Source: Poecilobothrus nobilitatus (Eukaryota; Arthropoda; Insecta; Diptera; Dolichopodidae). Taken from it: DNA of 64,000 nt. The DNA lies in contig OX352774.1 of the NCBI GenBank assembly GCA_947095535.1, positions 110,549,996-110,613,995 on the forward strand, read 5' to 3'. The notes under the pieces are model-generated. The model did no database searches. It was not told where the DNA came from and was given only the letters and a program-made list of their open reading frames with translations. The position numbers and the translations under genes were made by a program. Of this stretch, positions 25,905 to 38,696 are shown piece after piece (position 1 is the first letter of the stretch; every line of letters begins with the position of its first letter).

Positions 25905-26670
25905 AAGTAAAAATAACAGTAAGTCGATGCAACCGACTTATTTATACCCTACACCTAAAACATTCAAATTAAATTAAAAATCCATAAGTTATTTTAGTTA
26001 GGTATTTAATACAAGCTAAAAAAAATAAATGCTGTTACAACCTTTGTACAAAATTTCAGGTTTCTATCTTTATTAAATTCGAAAATATGATTGTTAGGTC
26101 TTGGGAAGTGTGTGAAGGCACGCGGACCACCACCCCAATTCATCTCAAATTTTAGAGACATCAACAGGGTAGAACATTCTTATATCAAATTTCAAGTTTA
26201 TATATTTATTAATTTCGAAGATATGCTTGTTTGGTCTTAGGAGTTGTGTGGCAGATACCCGAACAACCATTCTAATTCATCTTAAATTTTGGACAAATCA
26301 GGGATTCAGGAAACAACACCCTTGTACCAAATTTGAAGTTTCTGTCTTTATTAATTTTGAAAATATGCGTATTAGGTTTTGGAAGTTGTATGGGAGGTAC
26401 TCGAACGCATGGTCCGATTTCGCCCATTTACAATCCCCGCCTTACCTTAGTCATTGTTAACCTACAGTATAAATTTCATCAAGATAGCATCATTATTTTT
26501 TGAGTTATCGTGCGTACGGACGGACGGACGGACATCGCTAAATCGATTCCGGCGGTGATCTTGATTCAGAATATATATACATGTCTATACCTAACTCGCT
26601 TCCTTTTGGTGGTTACAAACACCATACCAAAGTTAATATACCCTATACTTAATGTGTAGGGTATAACAAG
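25905..26670 (+). mobile_element. DINE-1/INE-1-like (Helentron-like) element, copy A
   Basis: The left end carries the hairpin TAAGTCGATGCAACCGACTTA. About three diverged tandem modules of some 140 bases follow (near 26050, 26190 and 26325), each with CTTTATTAATTTCGAAAATATG-type words. Then come GTACGGACGGACGGACGG, GAATATATATACATGTCTAT and the terminal hairpin TATACCCTATACTTA...GTGTAGGGTATA. This order is like the fly DINE-1/INE-1 family. There is no coding capacity. Confidence 0.75.
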
Positions 26671-27045
26671 TAAATGTAACAGTAAGTCGATGCAACCGAT
26701 TAAAAAATTTAAAGGTTCTAATTTTGTTGGTTTTGGAGATAATCTCGTTTTCTTCAGAATCATTCGGTAACTTCTAGAATCTGAACCCATGGATCGATTT
26801 TGTCCAGATTCGAACTTAGCCTTCCTTTCGTAATTAGTAACCTACTATATAAATTTCATCAAGATAGCTTTACTAGTTTTTGAGTTATCGTGCGAAAGGA
26901 CGAACAGACGGATATCGTTAAATCAACTCAGGATCCTGATTCAGAATTTATATACATGTCTATATCTAACTCGCTTCATTTTAGTGGTTACAAACTCCAT
27001 ACCAAAGTTAATATACCCTATACTTTAGGTGTAAGGTATAACAAG
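26671..27045 (+). mobile_element. DINE-1-like element, copy B (internally deleted)
   Basis: It starts with the same ACAGTAAGTCGATGCAACCGA left end, directly abutting copy A. It lacks the internal tandem modules and ends in the same tail (ACATGTCTATATCTAACTCG, then TATACCCTATACTTTAGGTG and GTATAACAAG). A and B are therefore in head-to-tail order. Confidence 0.75.
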
Positions 27046-30000
27046 GTTCGATTTAAAATAAAAAATTCAGTCTCAATGACATGAAAATAAACTAAAAAAA
27101 ATAAAAAAATAAAAAATCTGAAACTGAAACTAAATCCATTAAAATGTGAATTTCAATATTATACTAATATAATTATGTCCTTTTACTATTAAACTACTAT
27201 TTTTTTATACAACATTTTTTTTTTTTGAAGTAGTTAGCAAAAAAAGAAAAATTATTCTTTTTTTTTAATCCTATTGGATTTTCAAAGTTCCACTTTTATT
27301 TTTCTACACTCGTTACATTTATTGTTACTATTGTTTTTCTTTTCACTATTTTTTTTTTTTTGTTCTTTTTTTATATCTTTTTTTGTATTGTTTTATTCAA
27401 TTTTATGCAATTTGTCACAATATGTGTCATATTACAGCAACTGTTTAACAAAATTGATATGGATCACATACATTAAACATCATCATATCATAAAAACAAA
27501 GAACTAAAATTAAACTGAGATAGACACTGCAAAAAAAAAACAAAAAAAACTCAGTAGATATCCGACGTAAAATATAGGGTAACATTCTGGTATATCATAT
27601 CATGCATAAAACATCAGTATATATTTTTGTTAAATATAGAGAGAAGGGTGAATATCAATTGGCTCAATTTGTAAAAACATTAAAATGTAAAGAAAAAAAA
27701 CACAAAAAAAAAAAGAAAAGAGCTATAAAATTCTACCACCACCCATTGTCAGAGCAAAGATACAAATAAAAATATGTTCGGTATATATATTTGAATCAAT
27801 CGGTCAAGACAAATCAATGCACCGCACCCTACTTATTCTGTACTCTAAGGGTGAAACTTAACTATTGTGATTATCACTTTTATAACATATATTTAATAAA
27901 ATTAAAAAAGAAGGCAAACTATATCGAATTGATTTCTTTTTTTAAGGCATTGAACGAAAAAAACATGAGGATTTTACCAATATAATTTTAGGATAACTAA
28001 TTTTCCATTAAGAAAGGCTTTATAGGAAGAACTTAAATTCTAGTTAGATATTTTGTTTTTATGTTTTTTGTTTTTCTTTTGGATCAAGTTTAAATATTAT
28101 TAATGAGATTTTTATTGATGTATTCGCAGTTAAAAAGAATAAGAATATAATATTGAATATATTCTGCTTATGCACGTGCATATATCCTTTTTGATGTATC
28201 ATGAAAGGGTTATTTTTAACTTTTTTTTTTTTGTTCTAAATTTAAAAGTCATCACTAAATTAAAAAAAAAAAAAAATATTTTAATACAAACTATTGGTAT
28301 ATTTAAAAGAACATTTTTGTAATTCAATCGTTTTAGAATTTGTAGTGGTTTCGAAAAATTCAAGCAATATATATTATTAAAAATTAGACTTATTATGCTT
28401 ATTGACGTTCCGAAAACAACGAAAGTAATATTCTAATCTTCTTCTAAACGTGTTGCTTAACCTTTATTCACCAACGTCAAGCTAATTGATAACAGTATAA
28501 ATCTTTCCTAGAATATGTTGAAGAATATGTTATGGTAGTTTACGAAAGCGAGACAACAACATCTCTAAAATAATATTTTGGTAAACTCCTCAAAACAAAA
28601 CAAAAAATTCAGAAGATCGGGTAGCTGAACTTCATTCGGAATGGTTATGTCTAAATTGTGAAGAAGAAAAATCTGAATAGAAATAAATAAAAAGAGAGCG
28701 CAACACAAACGAAAATTAATGTGAATACGCTTTATGTCATAAGTAATATGATTTGTTGTTATCCGCCTCAAACTTCGACAGGGGTGACATTAATCTTTGT
28801 AATTATTTTACGATCAGTGTACCGGTCTAAACCGGTAAAAGACTTCCCTAACCAATTTTAGTACACAAGAAAAGAATTTGTATGGATCCTCTAAATGAAA
28901 AGAAGAGAAACTATCAACTAGAAAACAAATGAATTTAAAAAAAAAAAGTAATTATTGACTATAATAATTGATAAAATTCAGCGTTTTGTACAACACTCTT
29001 TCACTAAACTTAACTTGTTTAAAAAATTAAACTTCCAATATGTTGTTATAATGACGTATAGATGACGTAGAAATAAAAGAAACGTCTCATAGTCTTGTAC
29101 AATAGTTACAGTAGAGGAGGAATCAATGGTTTAGCGAAATTAATGATTACCGAAACTGAAGCTTAGTGAAATATGAGTAATAAATGACTTAGTGGATGCC
29201 CTATGTTCCTTATAGGAATAGCAAGGAAAAAAAATATTGTTCAAGACTTTAACGATAAAACATCACATCCCTTTTACCTTTTCTTATAAAAAATTATAAA
29301 AAAATAACCCATTGACTGACTGACATACAGTCAAAGTTTAAAATTTTATTTTCACATTACATTTCAGTTGCTTACATATACGTGGTGACAAATAAGACAA
29401 ATAAGTAATTAATGAGTTTCTAAAAAAAAAATTTAAACGCTTACATATTTAGTCACAAACATTTATAGAAAGTGATGATGCAATATAAAAAAAGGAAATA
29501 TTGTACAACTAAACAATTTATACTGCAGATGGTTGATTCATTCGAAAAGTACCTATTATATACATTAAAGAAACAGAGAAGATAAATTTTTACACTTGTC
29601 ACGTTCACAACATGATGAATATCATATGATAAAATTCGTATTAGGTATGTTTTATTTAGTTAAGTGATCTAATTTTAGAATCCAAGACAAATAAAATTAA
29701 AAAAATTAACAAAGTAATAAAATAAAAGGGTTCTATGTTTTTTTTTTTTTTGACACTTTGATTGAATATTGGAAATAATTCAATAAGATTTTAATTTTAT
29801 TGTCAAACACTGTGATTTTTATTTATGAACTCTTACAATTTTCAGTAAAAGCACTTATATATGTATGTCCCAAAAGCAAAATTAAATTTTATTATTCTTT
29901 ATATAGTAATAAATAAAGTTTTGGATGTTTATATGTAATCTATTAATATTAGAAACCAATTTTTTGGTTACGGTTAAGAAAAATTTAGTTATTTTAAAAA

Positions 30001-31734
30001 TTCCAGAGATAAGAAAATGAAAGTCAAAATTTGAAAATAAAATTTATTTTTCAAACATACTTCTACATAAGTAAGGCTAAATATGGTTAACATTGGACCA
30101 AAATTTATTATACAAAAAAATTTGTGAGTTCTCAAATTTAACATTTCATGATTATCACAATAGTAATTTTATAAGAACGAAAACCATCCACAATTTTTTT
30201 AAAGACATCGCCTGTGTATTAACTATGTATTATATGGTTGTGTGGGGGACTTATTTTAAAATTTTTTTTTTAAGAATATTTCTATTTTCAGGTTCATTTT
30301 TTTTTTTAAATGGTAAATCAAGTGCTGGATGCTAGCGAGGATTTTCAGCTATTTATATTACATATTAATTTTTAATGATGAGAGGTCTCTTAAATTAGAT
30401 CTTGTTCGATTCATTTTAATTTTGTTCATGTTCCACTAATTTCTTTTGATCCCAAAACATTTGCAGTTGGAAATCTAAGGGTACTAAAAAATATGATGAC
30501 AATATAAAGAAAATATTTGAATTTTTTTCCGTTTTTAATGGAACCCTGTCCTTAAAACTTCGATTTTTTATCAAAAATAAAATATAATTTATAACTACTT
30601 TTTCTATGCGTTTTCTGTTGTTTTTTTTTTAAGAAATTCACCCCCGACTATTTTCGTTTTAATACAATACTCTAAATTCATATTTTTCGTAATTTCTTCT
30701 AATCACAATATTACAATAAAAGTAAAAGATATTAACATTAACAATCTTAAGATATCAAATATATTTCATAAACGTTCACGGTGAAGAAGCAGAACTAACA
30801 AAAAGATAAAGTGGTTTCAACTTTGGGCATATCGTAAAATATTAAAAGTTTTTTTGACAGATAGAATAACAGATCAAAAGATTCTACGAAAAATGAAAAC
30901 CGAAAAATAAATTGCTAGTTAATTTTGTAAAAACGACAAAAATAAGTTATTTGGGTTCATATTCTTCGTAAAGACAAATACAGTGTCTTTTAAGTTGCAC
31001 TACAAGGTAAAGTATTGTGCCAAAGAAGCCGAGGAAGAAGAATTTGTTATATTTTAAGAATAACAAATAGAATTGTTAAATTTTAAGAATAATGGTTCAA
31101 CTTAACCTTCATTGAAGTTTTAAGAAAAGTCAAATGTATAGAAAAGAAGTATCGACTATGATTATCAACCTATATAAGAGAGCAATAACAAGGAAAATTT
31201 TAATTCATAAAGTAGATAACAACTATAGGAGAGGTTTTGGTTGGGCTAAATTTAATCGAAAGCTACTATTGAATAATATATTATGCAGAAATACTATATA
31301 ACTCTGTTCATATACAACAAATCAAATTAGCAGTATTTTACCCAAAAAATAACTATATAATACCACCAATATCGCAAGATTTTAATACTGTACTATAACT
31401 AGGATATTTTATTATAGGTTCTAAAAATAAAATTGTAATTATGTATTTTTAAGATTTTTTTTTAAATTTAAATAAATTATTGTAATTATAAATTTTAATA
31501 ATTTTAAAAGATGTAAATAATAGTTTTCTATCGAAGGACAATAATTGAAAATGATATAAAACTTAAAATCATTAAATATACTAAGTGAAAATATTTGAAA
31601 TTTTCTAAACAGGTGTAATCAATCCATAAATAACTTTAAGCACGAAAATTAGTTGAATCTAGTCAGAAACATATCTAACCAATAATGTAGTGCTCAATAA
31701 GTCACCAACCTTTCAATCGAAATTTTTTTTTTTT
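27046..31734. other. Intergenic DNA, nothing recognised
   Basis: This is AT-rich DNA with T-rich and A-rich runs and no convincing open frame. Two loosely similar segments, near 29170-29290 and 32095-32215 (both with a CCTTA.AGGA word), may be old copies of one repeat. A small inverted word, ACCGGTCTAAACCGGT, is at about 28821. Confidence 0.4.
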
Positions 31735-31906
31735 TATACATTTCTCTATCACATAAATGTGAACAGAAAATTACACAGCCTTTCCTGATCAGGCGTGGCT
31801 GTAAATGTCGTAAGATGGAAAAACTCCATTTGGATTTTAACATACACTCCCTTCGTGTTTACAGCGTATTTTATACGCTTTTACCCACTAGGCCACCGAG
31901 GCCCCT
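31735..31906 (-). mobile_element. tRNA-derived SINE
   Basis: Read on the minus strand, the head begins at 31906 with GGGGCCTCGGTGGCCTAGTG, which contains a good box A of RNA polymerase III (TGGCCTAGTGGG). Box B is degraded. The body carries AGCCACGCCTGATCAGGAAA and GGCTGTGTAATTTTC and ends in a poly(A) run (poly(T) on +). The same body occurs at 55579-55805, 57031-57179 and 58150-58219. Confidence 0.75.
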
Positions 31907-33780
31907 TCAATCGAAAAGTTTTGGGCTCAAATTCCGGTCATGTGATATCTAATATTAGTAATTTACATCGAAATTACTTATAAATTTAGTGTAGTTTAGT
32001 TTAAATATAGTATACTCGTATGTATAAAATAATCGATAGGGTACAAATATTTGTGTTTCATATAACTAAGTATGCCTATAATATAAATAACAAGCAACTT
32101 TAGTTGGTGTCGTATGCTCCTTAAAGGAGTGAAAGAAAAAATTAACATCTACATTTTGAAAAGCCTTTACCTTTAATTACTTTTTATGTTATAACATCAC
32201 ATAATACAGGAAATTACAATAAAATCACGTAAAATCACACTTGGTTGAAAAAGAACAGAAACTCAATATAAAATTCTTAAGAAAATTGATTTAAAATAAA
32301 TTTAATTGTGGACATCAAATGGTTAAAATGCAACTAAAAAAATCAAAGTAGAAAAAACTTTACTATATAATATAATATTACTATATATATAATATAATAT
32401 TTGTATATATAATATAATATTCTATTTCTTCTTTTATTCTCATATCTTTCATATATTTATTGTTTATTTATATTACACTTAATTTATTTATATTTAAGCA
32501 GATCCTTAAGAATTTAGCATATTCTAATTATTTATAACTGCATTACTTTCATTTAACTGTTACATCGGCTTTAAAATTGAAATAAATTTTTTAACATACA
32601 TATTATATACATAGGAATTTCGTGATATATATAATATATATATATATACTAATAAAAGTTAAAATAAATATACTTGTTAAATAAATATAGGTACATATAT
32701 ATTTTACCATTATTTATCCTAAATCAAGAAATCCCATACTAAAGAAACAAAAAAAAAAAAACAAAAACAACACTGAAAAAATGTCAAACCTCAAAGTGTA
32801 CCCGGCCCAAAATGTAAATAATTTAAAGAAAAAAAATAAATAGAAGAAGGTTACTAGGTTGGTATGAGTTATATTATATATCCTTTTTGTATACTTTTAT
32901 TGAATACATAAATATACATCTGTATATTCATATTCATTTGTAATTTTGTACTCCATGTAAATAAAATAATCAACATTAAGAAGGCATGTTTATGAGTTTT
33001 AAAAGATTTCTAAGGTTTCAGTGTATAACCTAAAAAAAAAAAATAAAAAAAAAAAAGGAAAACAAAATAAAAACGACAACATGAAAAAAGAAAAATATTA
33101 AGACAAACATTAAATAAATACACAAACACTGCAGGAGGTGGTTTTCCTTTTTCTATATACATACATATTTTCTTTTCTTCTGTTATCTTTTTCTTGATGT
33201 CTGTTACAACGATTAATTCTATATACATATATAGTTAGGTGCGATACATATAAAATATGTATATATTTGTTGTCATTTTCATGTTGGGTTAAAAACTTTA
33301 ATATTACAAAGATTCTGAAAATTTATGCTTAAAACGTATACAAATACTTAATTCCCAGAGATTCATTACTTCGTATAATAATAAACTAAGTAAAAGATTT
33401 CTAATCCTAAATATATATACATTTAAAATATTGTGCAAGGGATGATTGTAAATTTTTAAAAATTAATTTATTAGAAAAAAAAAATCTTATTGATTTAAAA
33501 GAATTTATGCTAGAAGAAAAAATTTTAATTAATTTTAATGCAACTGTCCAATTTCGTTCAATGGAATTTATTAAATATAATTTACTTATATATAAAGTAG
33601 TTTTAAATTAAAACAAAATTATTATATGTCTGGAAATTAATTTATTAAAAAGAAAAAATTCATAGAAGAAACTTTAAAAAATATTCTTAACATATAATAA
33701 TCATTTTTAATAGATCTTTAGAAATTCGTTATGTCTTTTAAATATCTATTCGTTAAGAATTCAAATGTTAAGCACAGTCT
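31907..33780. other. Intergenic DNA, nothing recognised
   Basis: This is AT-rich intergenic sequence with an imperfect TATAATATAATATT repeat near 32365-32425 and a TA tract at about 32625-32650. No gene is supported; open frames are low-complexity. Confidence 0.45.
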
Positions 33781-33925
33781 CTGTGGTAAGTTATATTAAC
33801 TACTTATGTTTCCTACCTTCCATTATGTTTCCCGCCTTTCTCAATTGATTAAACTTATACTAACTACTTATGTTTCCTCCCTTCCATTATGTTTCCTTCC
33901 TTCCATTATGTTTCCTCCCTTTCTA
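33781..33925. repeat. Tandem repeat with CCTTCCATTATGTTTCC unit
   Basis: A segment of about 64 bases (AACTACTTATGTTTCCTACC...CCTTTCTCAATTGATTAAA) is repeated directly with small changes. The second unit contains an extra CCTTCCATTATGTTTCC. It is pyrimidine-rich, unlike its surroundings. Confidence 0.8.
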
Positions 33926-34149
33926 AATTAATTAAATTCAAATTTATAATTTTTTGAAATCAAATGTTGAATTTAACATATTTTAATGTTTGTTTTGTTT
34001 TTAATTTAAAATTTTGTTAAAAAAAATTAAAAAATTTAAAGTTGTTTACTTGCGTCAAATTTGCGGAAATCTTTCACAATTGTCAAATTGTAAATCAAAA
34101 AATCGTCAACTTTTGGAAACACAGAGGATGGATAATAGAGAGGATAATA

Positions 34150-34735
34150 TCTTTCACATTTTTGCAATTCTGACAACTAACGAATTGCTATAACCAGTAG
34201 AGTACGACTTAGGAAGTTCCTCATAGTAGACATGAGCACTTGAGGTTCCGCTAATGGTGCGGTGGAATGTTTGGAGAGGTGGTATCAGCGATTTTATTTC
34301 ATCTGAACAAGTGTCATTACTTATTACCCACCCAACCCAAATATTACCCAAATATCTATAAAAAAGAGAAAGGGCTTCAATATTACGACGAATACCACGA
34401 GAAATGAAACAAGCAGTCTCAAGGGAGTCGCCAATAAGACAAATGGTGCGTTTTTTAATTCGATCAAAGTAATTCAAGTAAGTAAGTGAGGCGCCAGCCC
34501 ATATATATGAGTTATACCCCACCCTTGACATACGTAAGCTTTATAGAAAAGCAAATTTCTGGATGAAAAATATGTCTTGCACTAAAGAGAAAACCTAAGC
34601 ATTTAGCAGCACTTTTCGCTAAATCAAAACGATCACATAAATAAAGGACCTGGCAAAAAAGGAAACTGATTGTGGAAAAACCAAAGTTCACAAAGAACAG
34701 GAAGGTATTATCTTCCACAGCTACAAACATTATCA
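34150..34735 (-). pseudogene. Non-LTR retrotransposon reverse transcriptase C-terminal remnant
   Basis: On the minus strand, the upstream frame (34730-34512) reads DLAKSAAKCLGFLFSARHIF and the next frame (34531-34154) reads RVGYNSYIWAGA, YFDRIKKRTICLIGD, RRNIEALSLFYRYL and SLIPPLQTFHRTISG. These match the region after the catalytic core in LINE-type reverse transcriptases, where 'YGSHLWGGA..LDRIQKRA..LIGD' and 'ALSLFYRY' are typical. A frameshift near 34520, and a stop in the place of a Trp codon after IAKM, show it is dead. The catalytic FADD region is not present. Confidence 0.8.
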
Positions 34736-34739
34736 GAAA

Positions 34740-35379
34740 AAAAAGCTAGAGAGGGTATAGCAGCAAATAAATTATATCTCATATAAACAGAGATATAGAG
34801 ATTCCATTAATAAAAATATTTTAAAATGTTGGATAATTTTTTAGAAGCATTGGCTAGTTAAAATTGTTATATTCTAAAGTAATTGAAAATTTATATTTAT
34901 TTAAAGAGTTAAAAACAATATTTTGGTGTATATTTCATTACTACAAAAATAACGATTAATTAATTATCAACAATAGTTGAGATCTGCAAAATTAACAGCA
35001 TTTTCACTTTAACGAATACAAAATTTCATTTTAACGAATAAAATTTTGAGACACAATAATGCAAAAATCATTCACCTGTACGAATTACAAATTAAAAGTC
35101 AGAATAAAATGCTTGAAAATTAAATCCACTTTATATTTAGAAGAATTGTAACAGATTCCTATCTAAAATATGAAAATTTTAAATATGTTAACAATTTATA
35201 AACCACCCTGTATTTATAAGCCATTTTTACTAATTTCTTTAAGAAATTTTGAAAGAAGAGTTTTAATAATGTTAAATATTTAGCCTTTTTTTAGCCTTAT
35301 ACAGGAAAACGACACAAAAGCCTATTAGAATTTCTGTATTTCTTTTGTCTTTTCTACTGTTTATAGATCATCAAAAGAT
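34740..35379. other. Intergenic DNA, nothing recognised
   Basis: AT-rich sequence with no supported open frame or repeat. Confidence 0.45.
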
Positions 35380-35620
35380 TACAAGAAACCTAAACCCCTT
35401 GTTATAGTATGGGATTTTTACCTATTAAAACCATCTCCCCTGTAGCCAGTATAATGGACTAATTACCCTAACTGTAAGGCAATATAATAGCTGAGGAATA
35501 GAATGAGGAAAGAAAAGGCAAAAAGGAAGAGGAATTTCAAAATTGGAATGGGATTAAATAGGAACTTTAAGAAGTGGGATTTAAATAGTGCCGAAATGTA
35601 AAATAGAACATCACCTTCTT
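35380..35620 (+). repeat. Family R dispersed repeat, copy 1
   Basis: Words such as CATCTCCCCTGTAGCCAGTA, AATGGACTAATTACCC, GCAATATAATAGC and AATTGGAATGGGATTAAATA align in order with the copies at 45620-45830 (+) and 52600-52860 (-). It is the most diverged of the three. The family is unnamed here; no open frame is shared. Confidence 0.6.
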
Positions 35621-37260
35621 TGTAATAGAAATTAAGTAAGGAATTTTCAGAAAAACAAAGGACATATGACTGAATTTTAAAATTTCACAAAAGTTGTGAT
35701 AAAAATAAAAATTTTTAAGATTCATCCTCTATTACTAACATTATTATTATAATTTCAATATTACCTGTGTAATTCTTCTTAGAGAATTAATTCATTTATT
35801 TATCTGTCATATTTTTTTTTTTTAACTTATCTTATATATCACATTCTAGAGAGAGAGGAATAGAAGAAAACGAATACCTTATTGCTTTTTTAAAGTAAAA
35901 GAATGGTAAAATCTTTAAACAAGAATAATTTTTACATTTAGAGGTTGAATTAAGAATCTTTTCATATTATATAACACATATAACATTGAAATTGATGTAT
36001 ATCCATATGTATTTGTATATGTATATAAATATAACATGTAGAAACATTTATGTCAAACACCAAGAAGTTAATAAATATCGTTAGTGAACTGAATTAATAA
36101 CAAGGATAAAAACCAAAAACAAAAAAAATTTCAAAGGACTTAGTAGAATACATATATGTATACGCATTATGCACTTAAATATATATATATATATATTATA
36201 ATATTTATTAAAATAAAATTTTATTACACACCTATTTTTAGATTTAAATAAATTCTGAACTTTTATCTTAAGGTGTTTGAAAGGTGCTAAATAAAAAGAG
36301 AACGTGTTACTAGTTCTTTTTGTTTTTTTTTTTTTTTTTTTTGTGGTTTCTATAAAATAGACTTTAGATAAAGACAATTAGATAATATTTAGGTGTTCGT
36401 CATGATGTTGATGTGATGTCAAAAATAAGGGCGATTGTTTATTTGATGTTTTTATGTGTTTTAATTATTTTTGTTTTATATGAACATTTATGATATTTTA
36501 TTTGATTTTCTTAACGCAGTATAAGTTATTATTATTCAAATCCTTTTTTTTTTTATATGTGTTTAACAGAAAAATAAAATAGTAATTTGAATATTATGAA
36601 AACGGTTTGATTCGTAAAGTATATTATGATATATCTAGAAAAAAAAATCTAATAAATGTTCTTATACAATAAAATTGTTTTTTTTTTTTGTGAAAACTCA
36701 AGGATAAATAGATTTAATTTACTAGAATTTTAAAACATATATTTTCTTTGATGTATTCTTAATATTTATATATGTATAATATTATTTGTTTTATATTTTG
36801 TTTTAAACTTTAAATTATTTTATAATGTTTTTGTCTAAATAATATTAATTGTTTTCTGGTATAATTTACATTAAAGTAATGACAAAATTAAACTTTAAAA
36901 TATAAATATTAATGAGATCGTAAAATTATATGCATTATATAAGATTATAATATGTATTATATTTATAAGATATTATAGGTATTTAAAAATCCTCCAACGA
37001 CAGTAATAACTATTCGTAGTAATTTCAGACACATATTATTTTTATTATATTCAGTAAATTTTAAATGAATGGTTGAAATTTTAATTTTTAAGGAGAATTG
37101 AATGTCTTCCACTTTAAAATTGGGATTATAATGGGTGCGTGAAATAAGTAATTGGTCAATGTTAATAAAATTAAAATTAATTAATTTAAAATCTATAAAT
37201 AAATACTGTATTAATTTTCACATTTGTGGTGTAAAAATTAATATATACCTACATATTTAT

Positions 37261-37380
37261 GGGTCTAGTACGGCTCGCGGCTCAAAATCTGGTGTCTTAA
37301 AATCTCACGTTTTAAAATATCTTATCTAAAAATCGTGTGTTTTAAAATCTCGTATCTAAAAATCTCGACATATTGGGAAT
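37261..37380. repeat. Degenerate tandem repeat, TTTAAAATCTCGTATCTAAA unit
   Basis: Variants of TTAAAATCT and TAAAAATC alternate about six times, each followed by CTCG, CACG or CGTG. The array ends next to a short palindrome, ATATGGCTTAAGCCATAT, at about 37379. Confidence 0.75.
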
Positions 37381-37867
37381 ATGGCTTAAGCCATATTTTT
37401 ATAAAACATTTTGTGTCATAAAGCCATAATTAAATTATTCTCTGATTCAAATATAATTTTTTTTTTGTAAAATTGTTGTTTAATTGATGTTGAAAAATGT
37501 TTGCAAAAGCTTTGGTGATGAAATATGTATGAAAGAAAATACTTAGGAAAGATTTTAGTGTTGGTTATAAAATAAGGATATCCAGTTTTTCGAGAATATA
37601 TATATATGTAAAGATTCTGGAAAAAGGGACAACCCTGGTTTCGTAACGGACGATAAAACTACTCCAAATAGATGCGTATATCAGGAAAAGGACAACCTTT
37701 ATTTTGTAATAATTTTTGTATCTCGTTTTTACAGAACAAAGAATTGGGGTAAAATATGGGGGTAAAAAAAAACGGTTTCAGATTTTCATACGAAAATTAT
37801 TAAATTCTGACTGTGAAAAATAATAATAAATTTTGTGAAAATTTAGACATTTTTATAAAAAACAAAA

Positions 37868-38022
37868 CAAGAAGCAATGAGGGCTGCTTCCCTCGCTTCC
37901 GCCTTCAGAGGTAGCAGGTCCCAATCCTTCAAGAGAAGCGCGAAGGGAGTTGTGAAGGGAAGAGTTAAGAGGGGTTAAGAGTGGCTCGAAAAAAGAGCCG
38001 CGAAGGCACCCACGAGGCTGAT
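37868..38022 (+). other. GC-rich coding-like island, origin unknown
   Basis: In a region that is around three quarters A+T, these roughly 155 bases are more than half G+C. The + strand frame starting at the ATG near 37879 encodes a strongly basic, Ser/Arg/Lys-rich peptide (MRAASLASAFRGSRSQSFKR and on), stopping after about 34 codons. After the stop the same frame continues EWLEKRAAKAPTRLIENCLK. An F1 right-end fragment follows at about 38045. It could be a viral or bacterial insertion, or part of an unknown element. I do not recognise the family. Confidence 0.45.
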
Positions 38023-38044
38023 AGAAAATTGTTTAAAATCTTTT

Positions 38045-38255
38045 ATAAAGGGTTCCGGACTTACAGCCCCTCAAAATTCCAGAAAAGTATTATTTTCACA
38101 TATTTTCTTATTACAAAAAATTTCTTAAATTTTATTTTTTAAATTTTCAAATTTTTGTGCAAGTTACAATTCTAAACAGTTTGTATTATATTTTGGGGCT
38201 TTTACAAACTATTGTGCGCTTTTAAAAACTATTGGTTTACATTCTACCTTGTTTA
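38045..38255 (+). mobile_element. Family F1 right-end fragment
   Basis: It reads GGGTTCCGGACTTACAGCCC, then CAATTCTAAACAGTTTGTAT, then ACATTCTACCTTGTTTA, the same order as the right part of the copy at 15208-16385. The left part of the element is absent and the GC-rich island lies in its place. Confidence 0.75.
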
Positions 38256-38696
38256 AATAATTTTAGTTGAACGTTTAAATATGGCAAAATTTTCATTTGA
38301 CAGTAAATTACTACCAACATAACAAAAATTTTAATCATGACTCTTCGAGAATTAAAAATTTATATAGACGTGATGTAATACATATTTTCATCGCGTAAGT
38401 GATGAGTCTTCAAGAATATGGGTGATTATGTTTAAAAAGTTATGTCAATCAGGTAGATTAGTAACGTCTAGAACTAGTATCATTAATCAGAAAAATTCCA
38501 TATGACTTCTTTTAATTTAATATACCATATTTTCATTATAATAATCCATCATAATGCTTTCTTATAGTGTCTTAGACTTATAAGTCTTATAATCAAAAGA
38601 CAAAAATATTAGAGTTTACAAGTGGTAACTGGAGTAACTGGAGAAACTACAATATTACGAAAACGAATTTAATTTGTGTACTATAAAATCTAAAAT

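Noticed and set aside
26227..26460. 77-codon + strand frame
   Set aside because: It lies inside the tandem modules of DINE-like copy A and has no independent support.
36081..36377. 98-codon minus-strand frame
   Set aside because: It is translated from poly(T) and TA tracts; Lys/Ile/Phe-rich without structure.
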